Positions 1 through 10,257 of a stretch of 64,000 nt of DNA are shown in pieces. The notes beneath the pieces were generated by a model. It was not told the DNA's origin. It worked only from the letters and a program-made list of their open reading frames with translations, and searched no databases. The stretch spans positions 14,155,721-14,219,720 of the forward strand of contig OU862928.1 in the NCBI GenBank assembly GCA_917880885.1, written 5' to 3'. This DNA comes from Limnephilus marmoratus. Taxonomy: Eukaryota; Arthropoda; Insecta; Trichoptera; Limnephilidae. A program made the translations under genes and the position numbers. Each line of letters begins with the position of its first letter. The stretch's first letter is position 1.

Positions 1-1772
1 GTTTCAGGAGGAGTATCATCCCAATCCAGGTTATACTCCCATAGAGATTTAATTATCAGCTTAGCCAATAATACAACTGGTGCGGCGAAACCCATCAAAT
101 CCCAAAGACGAGCAATCGTCGAGAGAATATTTCGTTTAGTACAAGTTCTTTCGTCGGTGTGTACGACAAATACGAAATGATCAGAAGCGGGTATCCAATG
201 AAGTCCTAGTATTTTCAGGTTTTCATCGGGATTAAATTCCACATGTTCCGTAACACGACGAGCTGTAGGAATCGTGGATAAAAACTTTGGAGAGTTAGAA
301 GAGAATTTTACAAGATCGAATCCTCCCGCGGCGAATAGTTGAATCAATTCCGTAGACAACTCGGAAGCCTCCTCGACCGACGAGCAACTGGTGACGAAAT
401 CGTCCATGTAGAATGAGCCCTTTTCCACCAGATTTGCAGCAAGTGGGAAACGAGGTTTTTCATGCGACGCAAGTTGACGCAATGTACGCATTGCGAGGAA
501 TGGACTGCAAGACATGCCGAATGTGACGCGATTAAATTCAAACAATTGCAAAGGATCACTATCGTTAAATCTGTACAGCATGCGCTGATAACGTCGGCAT
601 TCTTTTTGCACCACAATTTGCAAATACATTTGTTTTATGTCAGCGGTTATAGCTATGGCGAATAATCGGAAATTGAGGATAATGCGAAACAAATCACCTT
701 GTAAATTCTTTCCGGTATGTAGGATGTCATTAAGCGAGTAACCCGAATCGGATTTCCTACTCGCGTCTAGCACCATGCGAATTTTGGTGGTCAATTTATC
801 TTCGCGAACTACGATATGATGCGGGATTACGTAATGCGGTAAATCGGAATTGTCAACTGGGGAAATGTAACCTTTCTGAAGGTATTCGCACAATATTTTG
901 TCGTATTCTAACTTTATTGCGGGTTGAGATATTAATCGGCGTTCGAGAGACCGAAACCTGCGTTCGGCGGCGGGTAACGATTCACCGAGAACAGAGGGAC
1001 TGTTTTGAAACTGCAACGCGACGATATAACGACCTGCCGTGTCACGAGAAGTAGTGAGTTTAAACATATCCTCACACTCTTGTTCATCAGGCGTTAAAAA
1101 TTTCTCATCTGGAATGTCTTCCAATTCGAAGAAGCGCGAAAGGCAAAATTCATCATTTTGCGTGAACGTACAAAATGATTGCGTGGTGTTTATACTTGGG
1201 TTTTCAATCATCGTTGGGGCAGTACCCAAGATGAGATATCCCAAAGTAGTTTCGATAGCAAATGGCTGTCCGATAGAACCTGATATTTTGTTTGCCTTTA
1301 GAATGCGAGCAAACATGTCACATCCTAAGATGATATCAATCTCGCCGGGCGTACAGAATGTTGTGTCTGCTAAAGGCAAATTGTCAAAATACGACAAAGA
1401 GGAGCGGTTAATGTTAACAGTAGGCAACTCACTGGTTATGGTTTCTACTATATATGGTTTAATCGTATACGACTGAGTGATGTCATAGCGGGAGAGTAAT
1501 TTTAAGCAAGTTACGCCATTTGTCACATTTCTTACGTCACCTATTCCCGTGACGTAAGTACTTGGAGATGACCGCACCGTAAGATTCAAGCGTGAACAGC
1601 ATTTGCGCGTAATTATGTCCCTTTGGGAGCCGCTATCTATTAGAGCCCGTATCGTCTGTACCTGGCCCTTAGCGTCTCTGGTAGTACAAACAGCCGTTCC
1701 TAATAGTGCAGTAGTATTTGCACTTGAGCATGAATTTGTCACACATAACGAAACCGGATTCGAAGAATTTAA
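1..1772 (-). CDS. BEL/Pao pol: aspartic protease and reverse transcriptase (partial)
   Basis: This frame is open for about 590 codons and leaves the window at position 1. It encodes the retroelement enzymes that process the polyprotein and copy the RNA to DNA in virus-like particles. Near 1622-1640 there is a retropepsin motif (IDSGSQ, with the catalytic Asp), followed by the DUF1758-like protease domain. The reverse transcriptase follows, with the YMDD catalytic box at about 399-410 and a downstream segment typical of the Pao A17 peptidase linker. No stop or frameshift is visible. The upstream end is not a natural start: the frame begins where the LINE insertion ends. The gag frame on the other side of the LINE is in a different phase, and the insertion and target duplication make the original relation uncertain. 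Confidence 0.85.
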
Positions 1773-1773
1773 G

Positions 1774-2660
1774 TTTTTTTTTTTTTATTATTTATTAAGT
1801 TAAAAGAAATATAATATTTCGCTTTCTTAACTTAAGTACAGAGCATATATGGTACAGGTGTAGTAGTAATATTTTTAATTTTGTTCCAACATCTTAAGTT
1901 TAAATAGTTTTTTTTTAAAGGTTTTTATATTCTTTTCTGCTTTAAGGTTATCTGGAAGGAGATTATATATGTGAACTCCCTCGTGGCCAATACTTTTCTT
2001 GCCACTTTCAGTCTTGACAGTATTTGTATACAATTTATTGTGTTGTCTAGTATAATGTTCGTGTACTTGTGATGTTTTTATAAATGTTGTGTTTGTGTGT
2101 ATAAGTCCATTTTGTATTTTTTAGATTAAAAGACATATGTTGTATTCATACAATGTTCTTATTTTAAAAAGATTCATTTCCTTGTATAGTTTTTTTGTGG
2201 GAGTGTCTGGGTTATAGTTGAAGAGCTTTTTAATAACTTTGTTTTGTATTATTTGTAATTCGTTTAAGTACGTAATGTATGTGTTTCCCCATATTTCTAT
2301 TAAATAATTTAGGTGGGACTGTATTAAGCTAAAGTATAAGCCTCTCTTTACCTCTGTTGGTAGAAGATGAGCAATTCTACCAAATACACCAATCAATGGG
2401 ATGATTTTTGTTTTTAGTTTTTCTACATGTTGTTTAAATGTCAGATGTTTATCAATGTACAAGCCCAGGTATTTTTCGCTATCTAGAATATGTAGGTCTC
2501 TTTCTTCTATTTGTAATGGTTTATGCGATGGTATTATTCTTTTAGGTGAGCTTAAGATCATGTAACCGGTTTTATTAATATTTATTGTTAATATATTTTT
2601 TATTAGCCAATCGTTTAGTACATTAAGATCCATTTGAGATTGTTCTAATAGACTTTCTAA
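1774..2660 (-). mobile_element. 5'-truncated LINE inserted in the BEL element
   Basis: The 3' tail is the T-rich run at 1774-1787 (A-rich on the - strand). The copy carries only the end of the reverse transcriptase ORF and the 3' UTR. It is nearly identical to the larger LINE copy at 47010-49230, whose homologous part begins near 48350. BEL coding sequence continues on both sides. A short repeated TAAGTTT at the two junctions may be the target duplication, but it overlaps LINE sequence, so its length is ambiguous. Confidence 0.85.
1875..2660 (-). pseudogene. LINE reverse transcriptase C-terminal fragment
   Basis: This encodes the end of a Jockey/CR1-type reverse transcriptase: the segment after the YADD box (QTDLNVLNDWLI region), the thumb, and the C-terminal region ending in the motif LKMLEQN. 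An in-frame stop at 2121-2123 replaces a Tyr codon present in the copy near 48882, so the ORF is broken. The family's endonuclease and palm are missing because the copy is 5'-truncated. It cannot retrotranspose by itself. Confidence 0.85.
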
Positions 2661-3955
2661 GTTTCATTATCGGCATCCGTTTGTGACGCGGGAGATGGTA
2701 TTGGGTCCGTTTGTGACTTCGGCCAATCAGTTTGTTTGAAATGCAACAAACTATGATGGTTGAGCGCGCATGTTTTGCATGTAGTCTTCGATTTACAAGC
2801 TTTCGTGGTGTGCCTAGTACTGAGGCAGTTCACACAAACTCGAATCTTTAATGACTTAATACAGTTAAATCGCTCGTGTGGTTCTAGACTTGTGAATTTA
2901 GAACATTGGTATAAAGGGTGCGATCCCTTTAGACAGCAAAAACAAATTTCGATGGAGTGATTATCGATTTTTTCGACATTAATAAATGCCTTTGCGGAAT
3001 TAGTTTTTTGCGGTTTAGCGGTATAATTATTATTTGAGCCAAGACGGCTCGATGTCGGTTGCGTGATTTGTGCGCGATTAAGAATTCGTTGCTGTACTCT
3101 TACGAAGTCGATTAGTTCCGCGCTGGACGGTAGATTTTCATTATTTTTAATAGAAGATTCAAAAGCCTTTACAGTCTCTATGTCAAGACGTTTAAGACCC
3201 AGTTGCAGCAATATGAATTCTGCGAGGTCTTTTATTTTCAATTGCTTCAGCGCGGCGATGTTTGCGGAGTATGCATCTGCAAAATTCTCTAAAGAAGCGG
3301 GCGTGGCCGAGTTAACTGGAGGTAATTTCAGCAATCGGTCAAAGTATAATTCAGCAAGAACGCGTTGATCATTATACTTAGTACAAAATGCGTCCCAGAT
3401 AACTTGATAATTTGTACCCGTAGGCGTAATAGCTTTGCAAATACTTAATGCTTTTCCGGTTAATTTAGACATCAGATACTGCATTTTTTCCGTATCATCC
3501 AGAGAATCATTCAAATGTATAACTGAATTATATGTTTCATAAAAAAGAGACCAACTATCCAGATTCCCGCTTAAGCACGCTATTTCGAATGCAGGTAGCT
3601 TAATTTGACGGCGAGGTTTCGCAACCGGATTCGACAGCATATTTGCTTCTGTATATTTAATAACACCGAAGAGTTCTTCAAATGCATTTAATTGAGTATA
3701 TTCAGCGATTGCTTCCGGATTCAATTCCAGTTCGCAATCCACCTTTTCATCTAAGATTGTTATAAATTCAGAACGAATTTTTTCAACAGTAGTTGCGCCT
3801 GATAAAAAAGATTGGCGATCGTAAATGCTTTCCGAAGCTTTCCTTATCTTGTCATACACCGACTGTAGGCTCGCAAAACTAGCGGCTAGTTTAGCATTTA
3901 AACGTTTGAGACGTCTTTCATCCCGAGACGATCCGGATGATGCGCTCGTAGCCAT
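2657..3955 (-). CDS. BEL/Pao gag with zinc knuckles
   Basis: Structural protein of the retroelement particle. I chose the Met at 3955 (MATSASSGSSRDERR), which begins the recognisable family N-terminus; an in-frame Met further upstream would add 15 residues. A coiled-coil-like N-terminus is followed by the DUF1759 gag core (segment FEIACLSGNLDSW...LFYETYN) and then two CX2CX4HX4C zinc knuckles (CFCC...HPLYQC and CVNC...HTTKAC) and a third Cys/His cluster near the end. The ORF stops at 2657 exactly where the inserted LINE begins, so the natural end is not visible. The reading frame up to there is intact. Confidence 0.85.
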   Translation of the reverse strand: MATSASSGSSRDERRLKRLNAKLAASFASLQSVYDKIRKASESIYDRQSFLSGATTVEKIRSEFITILDEKVDCELELNPEAIAEYTQLNAFEELFGVIKYTEANMLSNPVAKPRRQIKLPAFEIACLSGNLDSWSLFYETYNSVIHLNDSLDDTEKMQYLMSKLTGKALSICKAITPTGTNYQVIWDAFCTKYNDQRVLAELYFDRLLKLPPVNSATPASLENFADAYSANIAALKQLKIKDLAEFILLQLGLKRLDIETVKAFESSIKNNENLPSSAELIDFVRVQQRILNRAQITQPTSSRLGSNNNYTAKPQKTNSAKAFINVEKIDNHSIEICFCCLKGSHPLYQCSKFTSLEPHERFNCIKSLKIRVCVNCLSTRHTTKACKSKTTCKTCALNHHSLLHFKQTDWPKSQTDPIPSPASQTDADNET

Positions 3956-4014
3956 TTTCTTTATTCCGGTTATATTTACAAAATATGAAACGTAAAACAA
4001 CTAAAAGCGGTTAA

Positions 4015-4215
4015 AGGGTATGCGGTATGTGAAATGCGGTATGATGTTAAAGGGTATGCGGTATGATGTATGCGGTTTGAGGTAAGGGGTATGCGGTATG
4101 CAGTTAAAGGGTATGCGGTATGCGGTATGATATAAGGTGTGCGGTATGATGTATGCGGTTTGAGGTAAGGGGTATGCGGTATGCGGTATGATATAAGGTA
4201 TGCGGTATGATGAGT
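4015..4215 (-). repeat. Minisatellite in BEL leader (TATGCGGTATG-type)
   Basis: About 200 bp between the primer-binding site and gag are made of degenerate 8-17 bp units built on GGTATGCGGTATG, GATGTATGCGGTTTGAGG and TTAAAGG, with a higher-order repeat of about 60-70 bp. It lies in the 5' untranslated leader of the element, where packaging signals are normally found. Confidence 0.8.
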
Positions 4216-4314
4216 CCGTATTATTTATGCGGAATTAATTAATTAATATTTAATTTATTCAATTAATTCACTGTTATCCGCGCACTGGGTTAAATTGATT
4301 GTTCGGCGGTGTAA

Positions 4315-4332
4315 GGGTTAACAGATACGCCA
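4315..4332 (-). other. Putative primer-binding site of BEL element
   Basis: Read on the - strand, TGGCGTATCTGTTAACCC begins with the TGG expected to pair with a tRNA 3' end. It follows directly after a sequence ending in TTCA, consistent with an LTR ending in CA. The tRNA was not identified. Confidence 0.5.
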
Positions 4333-5090
4333 TGAACTGTGCAGGTAATGACAGTTATTTATTGCGTTTATTATCATTAACAAATCATTAATACTGCGAT
4401 CATAATATTATTCCGTTTTGTAATGATATCCAATAATAAAACAATATAAATATAAAGAAATAATCGTACTATTTATAAGGTAGGTAAATGCGATTTTATC
4501 GGCAAGATACAACTACATAAGTTATCAGAAATAAATATCAAAGGATGCCTCGTACTTATTTATTCTAACAGCGGGTAAATATGTTATTTCCAACGTAATG
4601 AAATAAGTATGGAAACAAATTACTCATGTAGGTATATCAAACCGTTAATGCGGGTAATTATTTTTGTGCGATTTTATAAAACGTAATCTCACTCTGCTGA
4701 TTTTTATTAATATTGTGGTTCAAATATCCGGCTCGCTAGGATCAGAAATGTATGGTTATTTATGTTGTGAGAGTGGTTTTGTGTTTTTGTAAAAATGACT
4801 GGCGAAGGACCTTGAATTTTGTGTTACTAATCACTGCCTGCAATAGCAAAATTAAATGTTGTATAGAAGGAATGACTCACCGGAAAAAAGGATCAGGAGC
4901 AATGCTGCATTCGCTTCCATCCAAGAGGCACGATCACAATAAGCGTAAATGTTTTTTTTATTTTTATAGTGCACGGAGCAGTTATTTTTATAGCGGATTA
5001 ACCGATAGCGAAGCACAGTAGTTGTTTCGCGGCGAGAGTTTTATTGCGGACTTTCGTGAGCAGAGCACAGTGATGGCTATATACAGCGGG
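4333..5090 (-). repeat. Putative 5' LTR of BEL element
   Basis: On the - strand this ends in CA at 4333, just before the primer-binding site. It contains TATAAAA and AATAAA-like motifs near its 5' end (around 4960-5050), consistent with a promoter and polyadenylation region. The second LTR lies outside the window, so the start (TGT near 5060-5095) cannot be set by comparison. Confidence 0.5.
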
Positions 5091-5095
5091 AGTTT

Positions 5096-5640
5096 ATTTT
5101 ATTTATTTATTTATTTATTAACGCCCAATTATTGCAGACTGGTTAAGATTGTGGGTAAAATTGACGAGGGGGACAGTTTGGGAAGGTAGGACAATGGACT
5201 TACAACAATAATTTATACCAATTCCAAGCAGTGAAAGTATGTATGAGTGCGATGCTGGTGTGTGTATGAGTAGGTATTAGTATGTGCGTAACCAGTTAGT
5301 TTGGAATCTAATATAATTCCTAAGTATTTCATTTCAGTAACATTTTCAATAATTTCGCTATCAATTTTAATTTTGCTTTCACTGGATGTATTCTTCTATC
5401 CAATCACCATACATTTTGTTTTTTTTTGTATTTAATTTAAGCTTATTGATTTTTAGCCATCTTGATACATTGTTTAGCTCATTAATTAAAATATTTATTA
5501 GTTCTTCATAGTTATCTCCAATTAAGTATATTAGTGTATCATCGGCTTTGCATTTTGAAAATATTTTCACCATGTCAATTATATATAGTTTGGCTTTATT
5601 TAACGTAAATAAGTGTGAATTCACCAATATGTATCATTTA
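5096..5640 (-). pseudogene. LINE reverse transcriptase fragment, 3' end
   Basis: On the - strand a short reverse transcriptase segment (5379-5627) contains the ADDT catalytic box and the following NNVSRWLKINKLKLNTKK motif typical of Jockey/CR1-type LINEs. It is followed by 3' sequence ending in a (TTTA)n run at about 5096-5120 (TAAA on the sense strand). Short, degraded, with no intact ORF. It abuts the BEL LTR. Confidence 0.7.
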
Positions 5641-6582
5641 TTTATTTATTTTTTTAACTAATTTAAGAATACTTCTGACATACCGAAAGAAAAACCAATC
5701 TGATATTCTAAATTATTATCTTTGAGGATCTTTCAGCAGATGCACTGAAAGTGCTCACGGGCCGCGCCAAAAAGCCTCGCGTTACTTGTAATTTGCTACT
5801 AAAATAAAGAGAGAAATTTAATAATAGCGTAGAGAAAACTGGCTAGTGATAAATCATCAGATGGCATTTAAAAAAAAAATTCAAACCTGCCTTAATTTAC
5901 AAAATATTTAGCAATTTTCTTATTAGTTACAATACGATCTTACAACAGAATATTACATTCAAAATAAAAGACGATCGACATCATAACATTAATAATGCAC
6001 ACATATGAACAGGTTTTAATAATAATGATTTTATGGCCAATTTATTCTTAGAACTAGCGAATACTCGGCATGCGTCGCAATTCCACGTAAGGAAAGAAAT
6101 TTTTTTCCCCCGTGGGTACTCTCCCGTGCGTCACTGTTCCCGCATTCTCTTCCACGTTCCTCCAAAATTGTGTGTATGAAATACACACAATTTTTAAACA
6201 ACTCTCGCGTTGCCAATTGTATTTTTTTAAGCAAATTTATAATGCCAGAGCTCACCATTATATGTAAAAACCTTATCGGCCGTGTGTAAAATAAAACACC
6301 AACGTTTCATCGCAATCGGATGAATAGTTTAGGAACGCATAAGAGACAAATAAAAAAAAACATTTTTAAATATTGATATAAATTGTGTTCTGTCTAATGG
6401 CCTGTGAAATTGCGTTGAATGGTTTTGTTGCTGTTTAAGTATTTAAAATTTATTTGGCCATAAGTTGTTTTAACGAAAGGGTTAAGTAACAGATGTGTAC
6501 ATTATTAAGACATTCAATGCAAAATTGACCCTTTTTAAATAAATAATAAAACGTTTTTCAATCGATGTTTTAATGTTTTCAG
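5641..6582. other. Non-coding stretch upstream of the sushi exon
   Basis: AT-rich sequence with no recognisable gene or repeat by eye. It should be intron of the protease gene if the upstream exons lie to the left of the window. I looked for an LDLa-type cysteine pattern and found none. The last part supplies the splice acceptor (ATGTTTTCAG) at 6582. Confidence 0.5.
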
Positions 6583-6792
6583 AAAGATGTACACTGTACG
6601 GCTCCGACACGGTGGAGTATTCGTGCTTGTCAGATAAGAACCGGCCAATAATCTGCGAGCCCGCCATGCCCCATGGCTCCTTTGTCAACTTCGAGTGCAA
6701 GACAGGACACACTCTACTTGAAGCACATATTCTGGACGAGATGACTTGCAACAATGGTTCCTGGAGCAGGGAAACACCTACGTGTGAAGCAG
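6583..6792 (+). CDS. Modular serine protease (HP14/MSP-like), sushi/CCP exon
   Basis: One internal exon of a secreted hemolymph protease. Members of this family start the prophenoloxidase and Toll cascades after pattern-recognition proteins bind microbes. The 210-bp exon is bounded by TTTTCAG and AG/GTGAGA and is phase 1-1, a symmetric module. It encodes about 70 residues with the sushi pattern: YSC, a CEPAMPHGSF segment (P-x-P-x-G-x-F), FECKTGH, MTCNNGSW and a final PTC. In the family this module lies between LDLa repeats and the catalytic domain, which fits the trypsin exon found at 43946 in the same phase. No damage is visible. Upstream exons are not in the window. Confidence 0.85.
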
Positions 6793-6824
6793 GTGAGAAC
6801 ATTGATGCCCTAAGCTGCCACGGC

Positions 6825-6916
6825 GCGGCAAGTAAAATTGCAGTATCTTTCTTAAGTGGAATGTTTGCGTGGCCGGTTTCGGTCCGTTTCATATAAATCT
6901 TAATTTAGGATTTGAG
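6825..6916 (+). repeat. Short dispersed repeat R1, copy 1
   Basis: This matches 16140-16252 on the opposite strand, sharing CTTAAG, GGCCGGTT, CCGTTTCATA and AAATCTTAATTT blocks in the same order. It sits just inside the intron after the sushi exon. Family unknown. Confidence 0.65.
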
Positions 6917-7089
6917 AAAAAAAATGCCCAACCAAACTGAAAAATAATTTTTGTAATCAAAAGGTATATCATGTCAAATATCTAGTACGGATGGGAGTTA
7001 CTTTGTATAATATTGCTTTCAATCATGGGTCGGTCTTGGTGCGGCCCGTAAGATTCTCGCCGTAACGCACGTGACGGACAATATCATAC

Positions 7090-8318
7090 AAAACGGAGTG
7101 AAAACGAGCACTCACTTCTATCAGAAAACGTCCCTACTATAACAGCCGGTGACTTGAACGCGAAAAACGGCTCCTGGCATAGTAGATATGATAATAAAAA
7201 AGGAAGAGATCTCGCCAAGTACGCTCTCATAAACCAAATAGTCATTGATGCTCCGGACATCCTCACCCTACATCACCACGTTGGAAGGCCTGATGTTAGA
7301 GATATTGTCATTCTTAAAAATACTAGTCATTTGCACCCCTTGCGAGTACTAAACGATCTCGCATCAGATCATAATCTAATTCTGTTAACACTATCAGAAG
7401 GTTCAAATCCTCTGGTCCCTCATAAGTCAACTAGGTCCAAAATCAAATGGCATACACTCAGTGTGCTATTGAATATCAACATTACAATGCCTATTTCCAT
7501 TCCCGATGAAGCTAGTTTAAATACAGCCACTTCTAACTTAATAAACTCAATAAATCATGTATCATCGAGGCATCCGTTGAAATTCACAAATGACCCAAGT
7601 CGTCACCGAATTCCCGAAGAGATCAAAGATCTTATTAGGGAAAAAAAATATATTCGTAAAGAGTGGCAAAAAAGCTGCAATCCTATTGATAAAATGCACT
7701 ACAACCGATTATCATGCCAAGTGAGAGATGTCCTAAGCGACTTTCACAATGAACGTTGGCACGAATTTATATATTCCCTTGAGGACGATAGATCAGCATT
7801 CTGGAAGCTCTCCAAAACATTCAGAAGTCCAAAGACTAGAATATCCCCCCTTCAAGGCCCAAACGGAGTAAAATACTGAACTGTTGATAAGGCAGAAGCC
7901 TTCGCAGATAGCCTTTAAGCGCAATTCTACCCAAATACTAAACACGACGATTCCTCATTTGTTTCAATGGTGGATTCAAAAGTAGCATCAATTTAAAGTA
8001 CTGAATCTGATGACTTGCCCATCAAATTCACACTACCTAAAGAAATTCAAAAAATTATTTCATCTCTGATAATTAAGGAAGCTGCCGGTCCAGACGACAT
8101 TTCAAACAAAGTCCTTAAATGCCTCCTATTAAAAGGCGTATGTGCAATAACAGCCATCTGCAATACGTCACTGAGATTAAATTGTTTTCCAAAGGCTTTC
8201 AAACAAGCAAATGTTATTTTACTTCCAAAACTGGGTAAAGAACAATTTTTAACCAAAAATCAATGCCCAATTAGCCTGCTTCCTCGCCTAAGTAAAATAC
8301 TACAGAAAATAATCCTCG
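7090..8318 (+). pseudogene. Jockey-like LINE: endonuclease end and start of reverse transcriptase
   Basis: The frame begins inside the apurinic-type endonuclease (GDLNAKN at about 7150, DVRDIVILKN, then SDHNLI), runs through the linker, and reaches the first reverse transcriptase blocks (GPDDISNKVLK; NVILLPK; ISLLPRLSKI) near 8090-8310. Three in-frame stops at about 7877, 7918 and 7994 break it, and the 5' part is missing. The frame is cut at 8320 by a Tc1-like element and continues at 11923. This is a dead copy older than the insertions it contains. Confidence 0.85.
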
Positions 8319-8559
8319 TACAGTTTGGCAATTAAGTGTAGAAAATAAATGATGGCGCTGCGATCGTTTTCTAGTTTTAAATGGCAACACCAAGATGGCT
8401 CATAAGACAAATAATGTATGTTTTTAAAAACGCTTCTGGCAAAATGTATTTGTATTTTCAAAAAATTTGCACAAAAAACTGTAATTTAATAGAAGCAAAA
8501 TAAAATAAAACAAGTTTTAAGTGGGCGTTTATTTCGATATAAAAACGTAGGTACTTAAA

Positions 8560-8745
8560 AATTTAAGTCTGTTAATTCAACACCCGACATGTAATTATTG
8601 TCTTTGTCCTCGTGTGATTCTTCTTTTTCCGTATTTTCATCTTCATCTAACCGCAGTTCATCGATATCATCATATATAGAACTTCCTCGTGCATAATATT
8701 CTGCCTCAATTTTCATCACGTGTTTGCAACAATTTTTCCAATCAT
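8560..8745 (-). pseudogene. Tc1/IS630-like transposase, C-terminal tail
   Basis: On the - strand an open segment reads DDWKNCCKHVMKIEAEYY followed by an acidic tail (DDIDELRLDEDE...) and a stop near 8560. The W-x-x-C-x-x-H-V pattern is typical of the end of insect DDE_3 (IS630/Tc1-like) transposases. A related tail is present at 18970-19110. The catalytic domain that should precede it is deleted. Confidence 0.65.
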
Positions 8746-9198
8746 CAGCACTTATGCTATTAATAATATGTAATCCGACCTACATATTAACCTACATATT
8801 AATAATATGTAATAGTGTCCGACCGAAAGTAGTTTTTACGGCCGAAACCGAAACCGAAACTGAGTTTCGGCTTCGATATAAGGTTCGGCCGAAACCGAAA
8901 CTGAAGCCGAAACCGAAACTTCCATATAAGGTCATGTTTTCGTGAAAAAAAATAGTCAATCTTAATCAATCAGCGTTTATTTTTAAATCTTATATAGGTA
9001 TATATGAATCATTCAGTCTCTTATATTTGAACTAAAAATAAACATAACATAATTATCGCTCCTTCTTTAAATAAAATCGCTTCGTTAATAATATTAAAAA
9101 AAGAAATAACATAAAATAAAAGGTAGAAAACAAAATAACATTTTTTTAGACTTAATTTGTTTAGGTACACTAAACAAAAAAATACTCTTTTATTTTTA

Positions 9199-9490
9199 AA
9201 GTGTTTTCTCTTAAACTAAACAAACAAACGCCTGTCTCGACACAACAGGACAATATAATGAAAATAAAAAGTGTTTTCTCTCAAACTAAACAAACAAACG
9301 CCTGTCTCGACACAACAGAAACAGGACAATATATGGAAAATAAAAAGTGTTTTCTCTAAAACTAAACAAACAAACGCCTGTCTCAAGACAACAGGACTAT
9401 ATAATGAAAATAAAAAGTGTTTTCTCTCAATCTAAACAAACAAACGCCTATCTCGACACAACAGGACAATAAAATGAAAATAAAAAGTGT
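9199..9490. repeat. 70-bp tandem repeat inside the hAT element
   Basis: Four units start with GTGTTTTCTCT at 9201, 9271, 9347 and 9417, plus a partial unit at 9487. Spacing is 70 bp except for one 76-bp unit with a 6-bp insertion. Units share AAACTAAACAAACAAACGCC and ACAACAGGAC. They sit at the point where the rest of the transposase should be. Confidence 0.9.
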
Positions 9491-10257
9491 TTGTGTTGTA
9501 GTTTTTCTTCAATATACAATCCGGTGTGGTCGATTTCGAGTACTTGTGCACCTAGTATAACTTTTAGGCGTTTTGGTCCAAGAATGAAATGGCCAGTAAG
9601 ACTGAGGAGCGAGCACGTTTTAGAAGGGTTTGTCCATATATCACAGGTGCCACTGATCCATTCGCATTTGTCAATTAAATATTTTACTTTTTTTGCTACA
9701 TTATCATAAGTTTTTGGCATCAAAGATGTTCTAAAATATTTTTCTGACTTAAAATTATACTTTTGAGGGGCATGTGGATCTGTAAAATTAAGTTTTCTGA
9801 ATGCCTCACTTTCTACCAAAGTGTATGGAAGCATATCAACAATTATTAAGTCCATGATAGCTTTATCAATTCTTCGTGTTATCTCATGATGATCTGACCA
9901 TTTTGAAGTTTTTGAAGCCTGCGCCTGCGCCATATTAGGAATTGTGGTCTGCACAAGTTTGCTACCATTACCACTATCGGCACTATCAATGCTAATAACT
10001 GAGTTTACTGAGTTTGATGAATCGCATCGCTTTTTATCTTGTAATCTATGCTCTTCCATTTCCGATTGACGTTTTAAATATTGCCTATGTTCGTTTTCGT
10101 GAAATTTCGACAAATGTAGCTTCAATCCATGAATTGTTTGCCTTTTAGGCTCTAAACTTCCCAGAGAATATAATTTACTGCACTGTTTGCATTTGGCTTT
10201 GGACGAATCTGATGGACATTTTTCGAAAAAATGCCAAATATAATTTTTTTGCGACAT
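9448..10257 (-). CDS. hAT transposase, N-terminal part with BED zinc finger (truncated)
   Basis: The 269-residue ORF starts with Met at 10257. Residues about 5-55 form a BED zinc finger (C-x2-C in KCKQCSKLY, then H-x4-H in LHLSKFH) that binds the element's ends. A linker leads into the start of the hAT catalytic fold (PYTLVESEAFRKL, then CDIWTN, the position of the first acidic residue, near residue 207). The remaining two acidic residues and the C-terminal dimerisation domain are absent; the ORF ends in the tandem repeats. It can bind DNA at most. Full-length relatives are about 600-700 residues. Confidence 0.8.
   Translation of the reverse strand: MSQKNYIWHFFEKCPSDSSKAKCKQCSKLYSLGSLEPKRQTIHGLKLHLSKFHENEHRQYLKRQSEMEEHRLQDKKRCDSSNSVNSVISIDSADSGNGSKLVQTTIPNMAQAQASKTSKWSDHHEITRRIDKAIMDLIIVDMLPYTLVESEAFRKLNFTDPHAPQKYNFKSEKYFRTSLMPKTYDNVAKKVKYLIDKCEWISGTCDIWTNPSKTCSLLSLTGHFILGPKRLKVILGAQVLEIDHTGLYIEEKLQHKHFLFSFYCPVVSR

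Larger units (their letters stand above)
1..5090 (-). mobile_element. BEL/Pao LTR retrotransposon, 5' part, split by a LINE
   Basis: On the - strand the order is putative 5' LTR (about 4333-5090), primer-binding site, leader with a minisatellite, gag, then protease and reverse transcriptase running off the left edge. The remaining pol and the 3' LTR lie outside the window. The internal domain is broken by a 5'-truncated LINE at about 1774-2660. The outer (right) LTR boundary is not fixed and is put near 5060-5095. The pol part visible here has no stop codon, so apart from the LINE the copy looks fairly young. Confidence 0.85.

Noticed and set aside
9199..9490. A CRISPR-like array
   Set aside because: Units are contiguous direct repeats without unique spacers, inside a eukaryotic hAT element.
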